Below, piece by piece: positions 12,097 to 23,189 of a stretch of DNA of 64,000 nucleotides (its first letter is position 1; the number at the start of each line of letters is the position of its first letter). Both the position numbers and the translations under genes were made by a program. The notes below the pieces were generated by a model, which worked only from the letters and a program-made list of their open reading frames with translations, did not search any database and had not been told where the DNA came from. This DNA is from Macrotis lagotis (taxonomy: Eukaryota; Chordata; Mammalia; Peramelemorphia; Peramelidae), in NCBI RefSeq assembly GCF_037893015.1, contig NC_133658.1, positions 142,023,822 to 142,087,821 on the forward strand. Direction: 5' to 3'.

Positions 12097-12292
12097 TCTT
12101 ACTACTATTCTTTTGTTTTTTGTTTGTTTGTTTTAGTTTTTGCAAGGCAACAGGGTTAAGTGGCTTGCCCAAGGCCACACAGCTAGGTAATTATTAAGTG
12201 TCTGAGGTCAGATTTGAACTCAGGTACTCCTGACTCCAGGGCTGGTGCTCTATCCACTGTGCCACCTAAGTGCCCCTCTTACTACTATTCTT
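12097..12292 (-). repeat. Young marsupial SINE with 16-bp target-site duplication
   Basis: Antisense SINE body about 12113-12276 with a GTTT-rich A-tail complement. It is flanked by identical 16-mers TCTTACTACTATTCTT at 12097-12112 and 12277-12292. The perfect duplication implies a comparatively recent insertion. Confidence 0.95.
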
Positions 12293-12779
12293 GTTATGCC
12301 ATTTCTATAAATACCTTGCCCTGAGATAATTGTATTCTCTGTTTAATTGGAGTACAGGTTAATGCAGTGGTATGAACTTGTGAGTTTTAGGAATATAGAC
12401 CCATAGCATATGGAATTTTTGGTTATGATAGAAGGTGATATTCAACCTTTGGGTTAAATCAATTGTTTAATGCAAGTTGTTGGAGACACAAAATGGAGTA
12501 TTACATTTCGACAAATCCTTAATTTCATGGGATCCTAATTCTAGCTTGATGAGACTTTAGAGGTCTTCTAATAAAATCCATTTATTTTACAGATTAAGAA
12601 GGGTTTGTAGGAGGTTCTAGAATTTGTACTCTGTTGGTAAAGCATATGAAAAGCCAGGTTCACCATCATGACACATTGAGATGGGACAAGACGATTTTGT
12701 TAATGGAATGTGATCTCAGGTCACACTGACCAAAATAGAACATTGAGCTTCTAGGGACCTGCTCATTCAACCCTAGTTG

Positions 12780-13060
12780 GACAATATCAAAAAACTGTTC
12801 CATGTTGAAAAGTGCTAGCTTTTAAGAAGAACATTGACAAGCTACATCTCCTACAGGGGAGAGAGTTACTAGGAAGGTAAGAAGACTAAAAGCATTCCAT
12901 ACAAGGACCGAACACATTTGCCCTTTTCAAATATTTGAAGGGCTGCCAAATAGAAGAGGAATTAGATTTATTCTATTTGGCCCCTGAGGTTGAAGCTGGA
13001 ACCAATTGGTGGAGGCTACAAAAAGGCAGAGTTTAATTTAGTTTGGGGGGGGGAAGCCTT
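12780..13060 (+). repeat. CR1/L3 LINE relic
   Basis: Sense CR1/L3 words: 'cccttttcaaatatttgaagggctgcc', 'gaagaggaattagatttattctatttggcccc', 'gaagctggaaccaattggtggaggctac'. Ends with a G-run at about 13045-13053. Confidence 0.65.
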
Positions 13061-13334
13061 ATGAAAATTATGTTCATTACATAGAAACAGCTGTAATTTC
13101 ATTGGTGCATGAGTTCTCTTTGTGAAGCAGATTGAACTTTCTCCTAACCTAGATGGATGGTATTTAGAAGTTGTTGAAGAGCCCTTTAGAACTGGGATCA
13201 CTGTCATGCTATGGTGAACCATCAGAGAAAAATGATATAGAAAAGAGATGACAATCAGAAGATAATTTTTCTTTTACTTCCTCCTTTTCCCTTTTTTACT
13301 AATCACTACTTGGCCTATATATGTATATATGTGT

Positions 13335-13725
13335 GCTTATAGAACTCTTTTATAGTAGCAAAAAATTAGAAACTAAGGGAACTGCCAATCAATTGCAGGA
13401 ATAACTGGTAAATAAATGCCATAACATACCATACCATAACATACTATTTTGCAATAGGAAGTGGAAGGGGATAGTTCCAGAGAAGTCTGGAAATATTTGA
13501 GAGAGTTGATGAAAAATAAAGTGATTTTAACCAGGAGAACAATTTATGTAGTAACAACATTACAAAGACAAACATCTTTGAAAGACTTGAGAACTGATCA
13601 ATGCAATCAGAGTTCAATTGTGATCTCAGAGGAAACATTTTTAATATTTGTTACAATGTCAATATTTGTTACAAAATGCTCCTTCCTCTTTATAGGTGTT
13701 AAGAAGAGATAAAAATAGAGTTTTT
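13335..13725 (+). repeat. L1 3' end relic
   Basis: Sense old L1 tail: 'agtagcaaaaaattagaaact', 'ccaatcaattgcaggaataactgg', 'aaccaggagaacaatttatg', 'taacaacattacaaag', 'gatcaatgcaatcagagttcaattgtgatctc'. Frames are broken by stops. Confidence 0.6.
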
Positions 13726-13739
13726 AAATTAAAAACAAT

Positions 13740-13913
13740 GAAATAAAAGGCATCCAGGTAAGCTAGGTGGTAGAATGGATAAAGCACTGGCCCAGGAGTC
13801 TGGAGTACCTAAATTCAAATCCAGCCTCAGATGCTTACAGCTAGCTGTGTGACCCTGGGCAAGTCACTTAACCCTGATTGCCTCAAAAAAAAAAGACACA
13901 AAGAAATAAAAGG
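13740..13913 (+). repeat. tRNA-derived SINE with target-site duplication
   Basis: Sense SINE body 13751-13902 ('agctaggtggtagaatggataaagcactgg', 'ctagctgtgtgaccctgggcaagtc', A-tail) between direct repeats GAAATAAAAGG at 13740-13750 and 13903-13913. Confidence 0.9.
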
Positions 13914-14399
13914 GAGCTGACAGGAGTGGGAGGAAAAATCTATTAAAGTCCTATATACCATTCAAGACTCTGATCAAGTCCCAATTATATCAAAAAATCT
14001 TCCCGTATTAATCTGATTCTCAGTTAATCATAACTCAGATTTTTAGGATCCTTATAAGATTAGTATTATAGAGTTACAGACAAAAGGCCCTATAAATAGG
14101 TTATATAATTCCTTGTTCTGATCTCAGTTTCTATTCTTCAGAATTCTGTTCCACTCTAACTAGGTGAACCTTATAATGTCCACTGACCTTTGAGTTGCTT
14201 TTCTCCTTGTTCTAACTAAACTTTTTTCTCTCCAGTCCTCAACCCTGGATTACAACAAACATCTGTATTCACCTTGTATAGGGAATTTAAAAAAAAATCC
14301 ACTAAGAAATCTAACCTTTTCAGAAATTTGATATTTTAAAATAAGCATTAGATGATATTGCAGGTGATAATCTTTGGAAGCATCTGACATTTATATCCA

Positions 14400-15135
14400 A
14401 ATATGTCATTGTGTTCAGACTCTGCTCTTGTCATCATAACTCTGGAACCTTCTTTTTCCTTTTAACTTCACTTTGTCAAAATTTATAACCCAATCCAGAT
14501 CATGGTGACTATTGTTTACTGCAACACCCATCTTTCCTCAAGGAATCTTGTATCTGTCTGATTGTTTGTCTCTTTTACCCAACTCTTACCCTTATACTGG
14601 AAGGCTTCAATATATAAATACTGATCCTTTCTCAGACACTTTAACGTCCCAGCTCTTCCATGTCCTTCTATTCTGACCTACTTGAGCCATGTACTGAGGC
14701 ATGGCTACAGTCATAAACGTTCTACATCCATGATCAAAAACTCAGATATTCCTCTTTGATCATGATGTTCTATTTTCCAATTCTCCCTACCCTCTCCTAA
14801 ACCTATTCTGCATCCTCATTGTGATACCCAGCCTCTCCACCTCCCTACTTTCTCAAGTCATCACTCTTACTCTGATTTGGCTTTGCTTGTTTTCTCAGTC
14901 TTGATCAATTTTAGTTACACATTGACCTCTACTCTCTAATCCTTTGCTTCCTTTTTCTATCACTACTTGTCACACCAAAGTATGACTTACTTCTCCCATT
15001 TACTTTCTCAGCTCCTAATCAAGTGATGCTGAACAGAGTAAGAGGAAATCATGCAACCTATGTTTATTTCTCATTGAGGAAAATCACCTACACATTGGTA
15101 CCTACTCTTTTCTCTTCCTTCACTTTGAATTCTGG
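14400..15135 (+). repeat. L2 LINE relic, 5' (endonuclease) part
   Basis: Pyrimidine-rich coding relic. 'atactggaaggcttcaatat' near 14595 corresponds to the LGDFNI motif of the L2 endonuclease, and downstream words keep the leucine/serine-rich pattern. Together with 15420-16430 it probably forms one L2 copy split by a SINE. Confidence 0.5.
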
Positions 15136-15139
15136 CTTC

Positions 15140-15415
15140 CAGTTAGTTGGATGATCGAAGGGATAGAGCATTTAACCTGGAGTCAGGAAAACCTAAGTTC
15201 AAATGTCACTCTCAGGCACTTATTAGATGTGTGACCTTGGACAAGTCAATATTCAGGGACTTCAATTCAGATTGCCTCAGTTTCCTCAACTATGAAATGT
15301 GCAGAATAACTGTACTAATTACATTAATTCGTACAGTATTAAATGAAATATTTGTAAAGCATTTTGCAGTGTCCTATGCAAAATAGGTGCTTAATGTTTG
15401 CTTATTTCTTTCCTT
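15140..15415 (+). repeat. MIR/MAR-type SINE inside L2
   Basis: Sense SINE: 'agcatttaacctggagtcagg', 'tgtgaccttggacaagtc', 'gattgcctcagtttcctcaac', 'aaatatttgtaaagcattttgc', 'aataggtgcttaatgtttgc'. It interrupts the L2 between its endonuclease and reverse-transcriptase parts. Confidence 0.8.
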
Positions 15416-15419
15416 TCTT

Positions 15420-16430
15420 ATGCCTCAACTGAAACCTCTCTTTCAAAGGTCAACAATAACCTCTTAGCTAAATCGACCTTTTATTAGTCCAGTTCACATT
15501 CTTCTTGATCACTCTATGGCATTTCACGTTACTGACTGTTCTCCTTCTGGATTCTTTCTGTGTTTCAGGGATTCTTCTTCTATCTGTCCAACTACTCTTT
15601 CTCAGTCTTTTTACTGGTTCAGTATACATATCATGCTCACTGACTGAAAATACTCCAAAGTTCTATCTTCTTCTCTGTTCTCTTTACATTTTCTCACTTG
15701 GAGACCTCATCCATTTCCATGTGATTAATAATCCCTATGCAGATGATTCCTAAATCTATCCATGAAATTTTTCTAAGTTGAAATCATCACAAACTAAGTG
15801 AACATTTCAAAATAGGCATCTCAAAATCAATAAATTGAAAGTAGAACTAATTATGCTCTTTCTATACCCTCACCTCCCCCTGCCCAAATCCATCTCATTT
15901 TGGAATTTGATCATGTCACCTCTCCCCCTTCTTCCCCAAATTCATTCAAACTCTAATGATTCTCTGTTGCCTCTAGGACAAAATATAAACTTCTCTGTTT
16001 AATATTTAAAGCCATTCACATTCTTATTATCTTCTATCTGTACATTATGTCCCTTTCCAATATCTATGATCCAGTAAAGTCTGTTTCTCCTTACTCTTCA
16101 GATGGGACAATTCGTCTCCTGCCTCAATCCTTTGTACTGGTAATATCATCTTCCTGAAATTCACTCCCTTCTCACTTCTGTCTCAAAGAATCCTTCCTCT
16201 TATTTAAGTACAACCTCCTTCATGACTCATTCCTGATTCCTCCTGATGACTTGTGCCCTTCCTCTCTAACTAGTATGAATTTAACTGCTTTGTATTTATT
16301 CTCTGTGGACTTGTATATGTCTATGTTGTCTCTCTTGGTAGAATGAAAGCTTATTAGGAACAGGGATTAATTTTATTTGTCTTTGTATCCTTCCAGTACT
16401 TTGTGTTTACTGAATTATATCAATTGATTG
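15420..16430 (+). pseudogene. L2 LINE relic: reverse transcriptase remnant and 3' end
   Basis: Decayed L2 ORF2. The frame 15505-15753 reads ...FSLGDLIHFHVINNPYADDS, keeping the L-G-D-L box and the catalytic YADD of reverse transcriptase (tyrosine codon at 15736, aspartates at 15742 and 15745), then a stop. 15900-16430 continues with C-terminal and 3'-UTR words ('tgatcatgtcacctctcccc', 'ttctctgttgcctctagg', 'gaacagggattaattttatttgtctttg'), ending in ATTGATTGATTG. It cannot encode an active enzyme. Confidence 0.75.
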
Positions 16431-16439
16431 ATTGTTCAG

Positions 16440-17160
16440 GTCACTAAGATTCACATCCTCCATTTTGCTCAACTTTTCTTTCTCCCTTTCCTCTCACACC
16501 CTGTCAGTTCACAAATCTTGTTTTTAGCCATGACATCCTCAGACTTACATGGCCAACACTCTAGTCCAAACCCTTATTTTATCACTTGAATACTCAGTGA
16601 TTTCCATACTTCTACATTTTTATCTTATCAAATCCATCCTCTACTCAGCTGCCAATTCAGTATTTCTAGGATACAGATCTGATCATATCACTGCCTTATT
16701 CAAAAAATCACAGTGACTTCTTTTCTTGACTCTAGAATAAAATATATTCCCCAGTGTTTGGCTTTTGAAATCCATCCTGACAGCTCCAACCAACCTTTCC
16801 AGGTTTGTTGTACATTACTTCAAACACTGGATTGCTTGTCTACCCCCCCCCCCCGCCCATCAGACTCCAACTACCTTCTATCATATTTGAGTCTTTGCAC
16901 GGACTGTGTCCCCAACATGTTCAACATATCCCCTCCTTACTTCCATTTCCTAAGTACTGCTTAGGTACCACTCCCTACCAGAAGCTCATCTTTGTCTTCC
17001 TAATTACTAGTGTACACTTCTAGAAATGATTTTTATATATATTATATTTCATTTTCCAAGTACATGTTGTTTCTACCAAGCTACTAAAGATTAGGGACTA
17101 TTTAATTTTGTCTTTATATATCTAATGCTGACATATATTTAATACATATTTGTTAAATGA
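16440..17160 (+). repeat. L2 LINE relic
   Basis: A second sense L2 copy directly after the first: 'acagatctgatcatatcactgcc', 'tgactctagaataaaatata', 'tccaaccaacctttccaggtt', 'gattagggactatttaattttgtcttt', 'aatacatatttgttaaatg'. A C12 run sits at 16843-16854. Confidence 0.75.
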
Positions 17161-17164
17161 AATT

Positions 17165-17290
17165 TAGTACAATATCATCATTAAATAAATGAGGAATCTA
17201 TGCTTAAACAGATCATGTGACTTACTCAATTTCACACAGGTAGTAAGGAGCAGAGTCAGAATTCAGACCTAGGTTCTGTGATTTCAAATA
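17165..17290 (-). repeat. MIR-type SINE fragment, antisense
   Basis: 'aaatgaggaatctatgcttaaacagatcatgtgacttactc' and 'cacacaggtagtaaggagcagagtcag' are antisense MIR core words. Confidence 0.6.
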
Positions 17291-17459
17291 CATATCTTTT
17301 TTTCCCACTATAATATTCTGCATATGTACAAATATAGCTATTTAGGATAAGTAGTACAAATATGATTATATACATTTTGAAGCTGAGTAAACTGAGGTTT
17401 AGAGAGGTAATGTGAATGGAGAAGTATGTAGTTAGTTAAATAGCTAAGTATCTCCATGT

Positions 17460-17625
17460 TTCAAATAGGTAGGTAGGTAAAGAACCTGTTTTAGATGATT
17501 GATTGATGGATGGATAGACAGAGAGATGGATAGATTAGACAGATAAATAGATAGATAGATAGAGAAAGAGAGATAGAAAGATAGATAAATAGATGAATGG
17601 ATGATTGAAAGATAGGCAGCTATCT
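17460..17625. repeat. Degenerate (GATA)n / (GATG)n / (AGGT)n tract
   Basis: Compound tetranucleotide region: AGGT units at 17467-17480, GATT/GATG then GATA units from 17498 on, with many point changes. GATA-like fragments continue to about 17745. Confidence 0.85.
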
Positions 17626-17759
17626 ACTTGTCTCAGATACTTAAATAAATACCTATCTGACTCAAACAGATAAATTGATATCTACCTATTCAGATAAATA
17701 AGTAGATGATAAAAATATAGCTAGATAGATAGACAGACATATCTGCCTAACTCAGATAA

Positions 17760-18120
17760 ACAAATATAAGCAGTCCTTGCTCACAGGGAGCTTGCATTCA
17801 AATAGGAGGAAGAAAACTCATAAAGGGGATCTAGAGAAGAGGTGGAGGATATACACATACTAGCATGGTTTGGAGATTGCAGGGAAAAGATATGTAGATC
17901 TAGTTCTAGGCAAGGTGAGGTGAAAAGTCATCCATCAGAGTCAGAAGACCCAGGGACAGAATCCAAGGCTGCTAGTGACTTGGTGGGGGGGAGATGAGGA
18001 TAATAGCTGGAGTTTAGGCAACAGGATCATGAGGAAATGACACATGTAAGCAATCCTTACTAACTATCAGGGATGAGGTTTCAACTCAGATATAGACTCC
18101 CATCACCACTATTCCTTCCA
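17760..18120 (-). repeat. L2 LINE relic, antisense (weak)
   Basis: 'cagtccttgctcacagggagcttgcattc' resembles the antisense L2 'tccctgccctcaaggagctcacagtc' word; the remainder is too worn to follow with certainty. Confidence 0.35.
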
Positions 18121-18829
18121 TCTTATTAAACTGTCTCAATTCTCTGAGCTTACTGTGTACTTTAGAACTTTCAGCCTTTAGATACCTAGATACAGAATGG
18201 CACTTGTTTTTTCCCTGAAGTTTTATCCTTTAGGAAAAAAAGTGCACAGTGTGTGGGGGTACTAAAAAATGCCAAGTAGGCCTTGTAATCTCAATCTGAA
18301 GTGCAGTTAGGAAGATGTTATCTTTGGCCACTAAAAGAATGGTGACCATATGTCCCAGATTTTCCAAAAGGGACCCAATTTCAAAAAGAAAGCGAACTTT
18401 TAATAAAGATTTGCCAAATGCATATCTTTTGACAGACCATGTGTCCCTATTTTTGGTTTGGAAAATAAGGTCACTGTAATGAAATGCTTAATGGAAAGGG
18501 CATTGGATCTAGGATAGAAGAGTTGGCTCAGACATGATGAAACTTTTCAACTTGAACACTGCCTTCCCTTCTCTAGCCCTCATTTTCTTGTTTTGTGAGA
18601 GGGCAGTCTAAACTTATTTCCATTTTTTACAAGGCATAATTCTAACCATGTCTTCTACAAAATTAAGAAGTGGTCAGATTTCATCTTTCTCATTCTCCTC
18701 TAGGTGCTTTATCATCACTGTGTCTCATCTGGGGTCTCCAAGATTCTCTCCCTTCCACTAATCTTCTACCCATGCAAACTTCATGCTCCAGATGGGTTTA
18801 ATTCATAACCTAGCCTTTCCAAGAATAAA

Positions 18830-19085
18830 TGTAGAATGTTAGATTTTGAGGGAAATTTAGAACAAAGAAAACCAGAAGAAGGGACCTTGGAAAACAGAAT
18901 AAGGAATTCCAAAACTAGAAGAAACTCTAGGATATTGAATTATAGAACTAAAACTTAAAACATAGACTGTCAACTGGAATAGACTCTTGAATACATAAAA
19001 TAGATTGCCCAAATTATAATAGGATTTAAAGGTAATCTAGTTCAATTCCTTATTTCCTGGAATTAAAGAAATAAAACTAGCAAGA
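18830..19085 (+). repeat. Diverged tandem of 30-37-bp units in a dispersed repeat
   Basis: Successive units of the form 'agaatgttaga...gaagggacctt' recur about seven times with high divergence, ending in 'taatctagttcaattcc', which leads into a MIR-like 3' part. The same unit family is at 40.13-40.44 and 39.02-39.24 kb. Confidence 0.5.
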
Positions 19086-19618
19086 GAAGCAACTACAGAA
19101 AACTGTGTTTTCCCTTGGAGAGAATGTTTTGACTTTAATGGTAGCAACAATGGACACTGTGGCCAGTCAATAAGGGTGATGTTTGTGCAGTAGTCAAGTC
19201 AAATCAACAATCATCTATTAAGAACCTACTGAATGATAGGTACTGTGCCAAGAATTAGGGATACAAAGAAAGGAAAATAGGCTTTACCCTTAAAGAGCCT
19301 AAGATCGAATGAGGGAAACCATATGCCTACAATTATAAGCAAACAATTTATGTGCATGATAAATTGGCAATAATGTCAGAGGGAAAGGAATGGTACTATG
19401 AAAGATTGGCAAGGCTTCTTACAGAAGGTGAGATTTTAGGTACTTGAAGGAAATCATGGAAGCCAGGAGGCAGAGAAGAAGGTATAGAGAATTTCAAGCC
19501 TAGGGTCAATGAAAATGTATAAAGGCAGAAGATGAAGTGTAATATGCAAAGAAAAGTCACTATAAGGAGATGAAGAATAAAAGTATAAGAAGACTGGAAG
19601 GGTAGATAGCGATCAAAT

Positions 19619-19852
19619 TATGTTGTTACTTAATCATTTCAGTTGTGTCAGACTCTTTGGGACACCATTGGGTTTGTTTGTTTGTTTGTTTTGCAAAGAT
19701 AGAGTCATTTGACATTTCCTTCCCCAGTTCATTTTACAGATGAGGAAACTGATGCAAACAATTGCTCAGGGTCACTCAGTTAATAAGTGTCTGAGGCTAG
19801 ATTCAAACTCTGTCTTCTTGATGCTAAGTCCAGTGTCACCTAGCTGCCAAAC
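19619..19852 (-). repeat. tRNA-derived SINE in L2
   Basis: Antisense SINE: 'tcagttgtgtcagactctttggg', a GTTT-expanded segment, 'ttcattttacagatgaggaaactg', 'ataagtgtctgaggctag', 'gtcacctagctgcc' at the head end. Confidence 0.85.
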
Positions 19853-19857
19853 AGATT

Positions 19858-20313
19858 AATAATAGTAGAAGCTAGTCTTTATATATTGCTTTAAGATTTG
19901 TAAAATGCTTTACAAATATCTCATTTGAATTTCACAGCAACTCTGGGAGGTAGGTTGGACTAGAATACTGGACCTCGAATCAGGAAGGTTTGAGTTCAAA
20001 TCCAGACTTAGGTGTTGATTCACTGTGCAACCTTGAACAAGTCACTAATCCTCAGTTTGCTCCTGTTTCTCCAGTAGTAAATAAGGATAACAATCAAACC
20101 CACTGATATGAGGATCAAGTGAAATTATTTTTGTAAACCTCTTAGTTTAATAAATTAGTAGGATTATTCCCTTCTCCTTTCCTTTTATAGATGAAGAAAC
20201 TGAGACAGAGGTGAAATGACTTACCCAGGATCACACAGATTTGAGGTCAGATTTGAATTCTGGTCTTCCTGACTCCTGGTTCAGGGGTTCTATCTATTGT
20301 GCCACCTAGCTGC
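19858..20313 (-). repeat. MAR-type SINE, split by another SINE
   Basis: Left part 19858-19953 ('gtaaaatgctttacaaatatctc', 'aactctgggaggtagg'), right part about 20160-20313 ('atagatgaagaaactgag', 'ttgtgccacctagctgc'). The break coincides with the sense SINE at 19954-20160. Confidence 0.75.
19954..20160 (+). repeat. MIR-type SINE nested in a SINE in L2
   Basis: Sense SINE: 'gactagaatactggacctcg', 'tttgagttcaaatccag', 'gaacaagtcactaatcctcag', 'gatatgaggatcaagtgaa'. It lies inside the antisense SINE, making three levels of nesting. Confidence 0.75.
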
Positions 20314-20469
20314 ATAATGGATAGAAGAACTGATAGCTAAAATACTTTAAATTTGATGCTGGAGGTGAAAAGAAACTTATGGAGTTTATTAAGCAAGGGA
20401 GGTGTTGTGGTCAGACCTGTCCTTTAATGGTTTTAAAGGTAGAATCAACATAGTAGAGACCTTTTGAAA

Positions 20470-21450
20470 TGTTTGCAGATCATCAATTAAATGCTCACTT
20501 CAGTTATGATCTGCTTGCCAAATTCATCTGATATAATACTGGTCTAATCACATTTTCATACTTCTTGAACTTAACTCAACAGAAGTTCATTTTCAGATTT
20601 TTCTCTCCAGGAAACAGTAGAAGGAAACAATGTCTCCCCTGTTGCATGGTTACCAAACAGTCCCGCTTCATAGTCCATCTCCTGACATATTCTATTAACA
20701 AAAAATTCCTAGCACTAAATCGGAACTGGTTTCTCTTGAAACTGATAGAAACTGAGCCAAACTAAAATCCCATACAACGTGAATACACTTATTGTCAATG
20801 TGACTTAAATGCACATTGGAAAAAAAATAAGTTTCCAAAAAAGTTATTCTTTTGAAATGATTTCCTTCTAAATAAAACATTGCAGCTTGCAGTCGGCAAT
20901 TATTTATTTTTTGGAAGCGGAAACTTTGGAGGAAATTGGAAGTTTCTGGGAAATCTGTAGGAAATTAACTTTGGATTATTTTGACTCAAGTATAATCTAT
21001 CTGGTGATTCTGGCAAGAGTATTTTCCTTCTTTTGGGCTCTGATATGTCCATTATCAAATTGATAACACTTTATCTCATCAGTGTTAGGGAACTGGATTA
21101 GAAGTTGTCCTGATTCCTTTTCTGACCTAGAGTTGATGAAATAACACTCTCTCCAATCTCTCCATGCACAATGACCCGGGGTAGAAGAAAGTTTGCAATT
21201 TTATTGAATCATAGACTTTCCAATTTTATTGATCCAAAGGGCATATTTAGGGTATAGTAAGTGAACTGTGGGACTTGTTAATTTGATAACTGAAGCAGAA
21301 CCCGTCTTATATCTTTATTTTGGTTCTGAGGAATGCAAAACCATCCCCTAATACTCTGCTATAAAGGTATAAAAATGCTAATGTAATCTTTATAACTCTT
21401 TTTATTGCTTCTCCAGGAAGAACTCACAGTAAATCAAACCTTCACTTTTG
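20470..21450. other. Single-copy block, candidate noncoding element
   Basis: Nearly 1 kb without recognisable repeats and with high sequence complexity. A region around 20640 reads GTTGCATGGTTACC, close to an RFX X-box pair of half-sites. No convincing frame. It could be a conserved regulatory element or merely repeat-free desert. Confidence 0.3.
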
Positions 21451-21454
21451 ACAG

Positions 21455-21605
21455 AAGATGGTGACCTTACAGTTAGAAGAGATGTCAAAGATCTTCTGGT
21501 TCAATCCCTTCTTTTACACATGAAGGAACTGGGGCCCAGGAAGGACAAATGACTTTTCCAAATTTACTCAGGTAGAAATTGAAGGAGTTTTTGGTCTAAT
21601 ATAAA
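21455..21605 (-). repeat. MIR-type SINE, antisense
   Basis: 'gatcttctggttcaatccc', 'acacatgaaggaactggggcccagg' and 'aatgacttttccaaatttactcaggtag' follow the antisense MIR order. Confidence 0.6.
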
Positions 21606-21609
21606 CTTT

Positions 21610-22290
21610 ATATCATTGTCCAACCTTATTGTCTGTTGCCTAGACTTTTTTTAACAGTCTCCTAACTGCCTTCCCTCACTACTTCTTGTTTTCCCTTCCC
21701 AGATTTATTCTTCTCATAATTTTGAAAATAAACAGTCTAAGGGTATTTCCGACCATGTTACTCCCAGCTCACAAAGCATTAGTACCTGTTTCCTTCAGTG
21801 TAAAATACGAACTCCTTAGCCTAGAATTGAGACTTTCAGAGTCTCACTCCAATCTGCATTCCCAATCTTTCTCTATTCTTCTCTCCCAAGTCCACATTAT
21901 TCTTTTTTTGATACATTGTGTACCCAACAGTTACTAATAACTCTTCAAGCTTGAAATTCCATTTCTGGCCTCTGAGAATTTGCACAAACCATTCTGGAAT
22001 GTTCTTTCCCTCAACTCCACTTCTCAAATTATCTCTTATTTTTGAATTTGTGCCACCTTCTTAAGGAATTGTTTTTTAATACAACCCTCCCACCCATCTC
22101 CTTTCTCACCCCCTTAATGTTTCCTCTTTCCTTTATTTATCTTGTATTTACTTATCTGAGTCCATCTTGAAGCCCCTCTCAGCCTCTCCTTCCTCCAGAT
22201 AGTTTTCTTAAGGGCATATAACATTTGATTTTTATTTGTATTATGAGTTCTTAGTCCAAATTACATTTAGTAGGATCTCTATAAATGTGG
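21610..22290 (+). repeat. L2 LINE relic, 3' end
   Basis: Sense L2: 'gtctcctaactgccttccctc', 'gaccatgttactcccagctcac', 'aatacgaactccttagcc', 'ctggaatgttctttccctc', and a tail with 'tcttaagggcatataac' and 'acatttagtagg'. The 83-codon frame at 21686-21937 is part of it. Confidence 0.75.
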
Positions 22291-22434
22291 GGATGAACTT
22301 TGCCTACTCCATTATTTAAGTGTAAATACCTAGACCCTTAGAATTAAAAGTGACCTTAGAACATAGAAGGCATTTGGTGGAGCTATAAGGATTATTGGAT
22401 TCTAAAACATAACACTTGTGGTAATGAAAAATAA

Positions 22435-22985
22435 GGGGAAGGAAAGAAATGAGCATTTATTATGTGATTCTCACTCTGGGAGGTAGGTATTAATATTTCC
22501 ATTTTACAGTTGAGGAGACTGATAAAGACTTAGGCTAAGTAACTTATCTAGGATCATAAAGATAAAAAGCCTTTGAATCCATAATTAAACTGGAGTCTTC
22601 CTAGACCCAACATTCTATTCACTGTGTTCCCTGGCAGACATTTATAGAGTTCTTGAAAATTCTCAAAATACTTTATATTTATTATCTTATTTTGAACCTC
22701 ATATTAATGCTGTAATATAGGTAATATTAGTATTATAATGCATCTTTTTTAGATGAGAAAACAATCCCAGTGAAGTGAAATGACTTACTCATACTTGAAG
22801 ATATAGACCACAGAGTATTAAAGCTAGAAGTCATCTTGGAAGTCATTTAAATAGTCTAATCTCTTTTACATATGAGTAGACTGAGACCAATAGTAATGAA
22901 ATGATTTATTTAAGGTCAGAAATATCATTAGTGGCAGAACAAGTGATAAACTCCAGATCACTTAGTTTCCAGGATAGTGTTCTTT
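22435..22985 (-). repeat. Three antisense MIR/MAR-type SINE relics in a row
   Basis: 22435-22635 ('tgggaggtaggtattaat', 'ttacagttgaggagactg'), 22640-22800 ('ttagatgagaaaacaatccc') and 22805-22985 ('gaagtcatttaaatagtctaatc', 'tatgagtagactgagacc') each show the antisense MIR core in the same direction. Confidence 0.65.
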
Positions 22986-23045
22986 TTGGTTTACTACTAC
23001 TCTCTATTTCTATTCACCCTAGTTAAATGCAAGATTGTAGAAATG

Positions 23046-23188
23046 GGTTCTCTGGGATACCAAGCTCCTAGGTGGAATATAAATTCAGAGACAGCCTACA
23101 GATCCTACACCTGGAAAATTTGTCTATGGCAAATAGTCTATCTGAATGCAGTTGATGATACCCTATAGGCATAGGTCTGAGATGCAAG
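23046..23188. repeat. Local duplicate, copy A
   Basis: This 143-bp segment recurs, diverged, at 24010-24162. Both contain an identical 25-mer (23074-23098 here) and share 'tatctgaatg', 'agttgatg/agttagac' and 'tctgagatgca' in the same order. Family not recognised. Confidence 0.8.
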
Positions 23189-23189
23189 C

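Larger units (their letters stand above)
19195..20460 (-). repeat. L2 LINE relic, antisense, hosting nested SINEs
   Basis: 19195-19618 ('ctattaagaacctactgaatgatagg', 'cttacccttaaagagcctaag'-like, 'ggcttcttacagaagg') and 20325-20460 ('gatgctggaggtgaaaag', 'gtggtcagacctgtcctttaatgg') are consecutive parts of one antisense L2. The 0.7 kb between them is filled by SINEs. Confidence 0.7.

Noticed and set aside
12113-12276. tRNA genes suggested by box B-like GGTTCAAATC words in SINEs
   Set aside because: These are tRNA-derived SINE heads without a full cloverleaf; no true tRNA gene was seen.
17498-17745. GATA-rich region as a CRISPR-like or satellite array
   Set aside because: Irregular tetranucleotides without spacers; an ordinary degenerate microsatellite.
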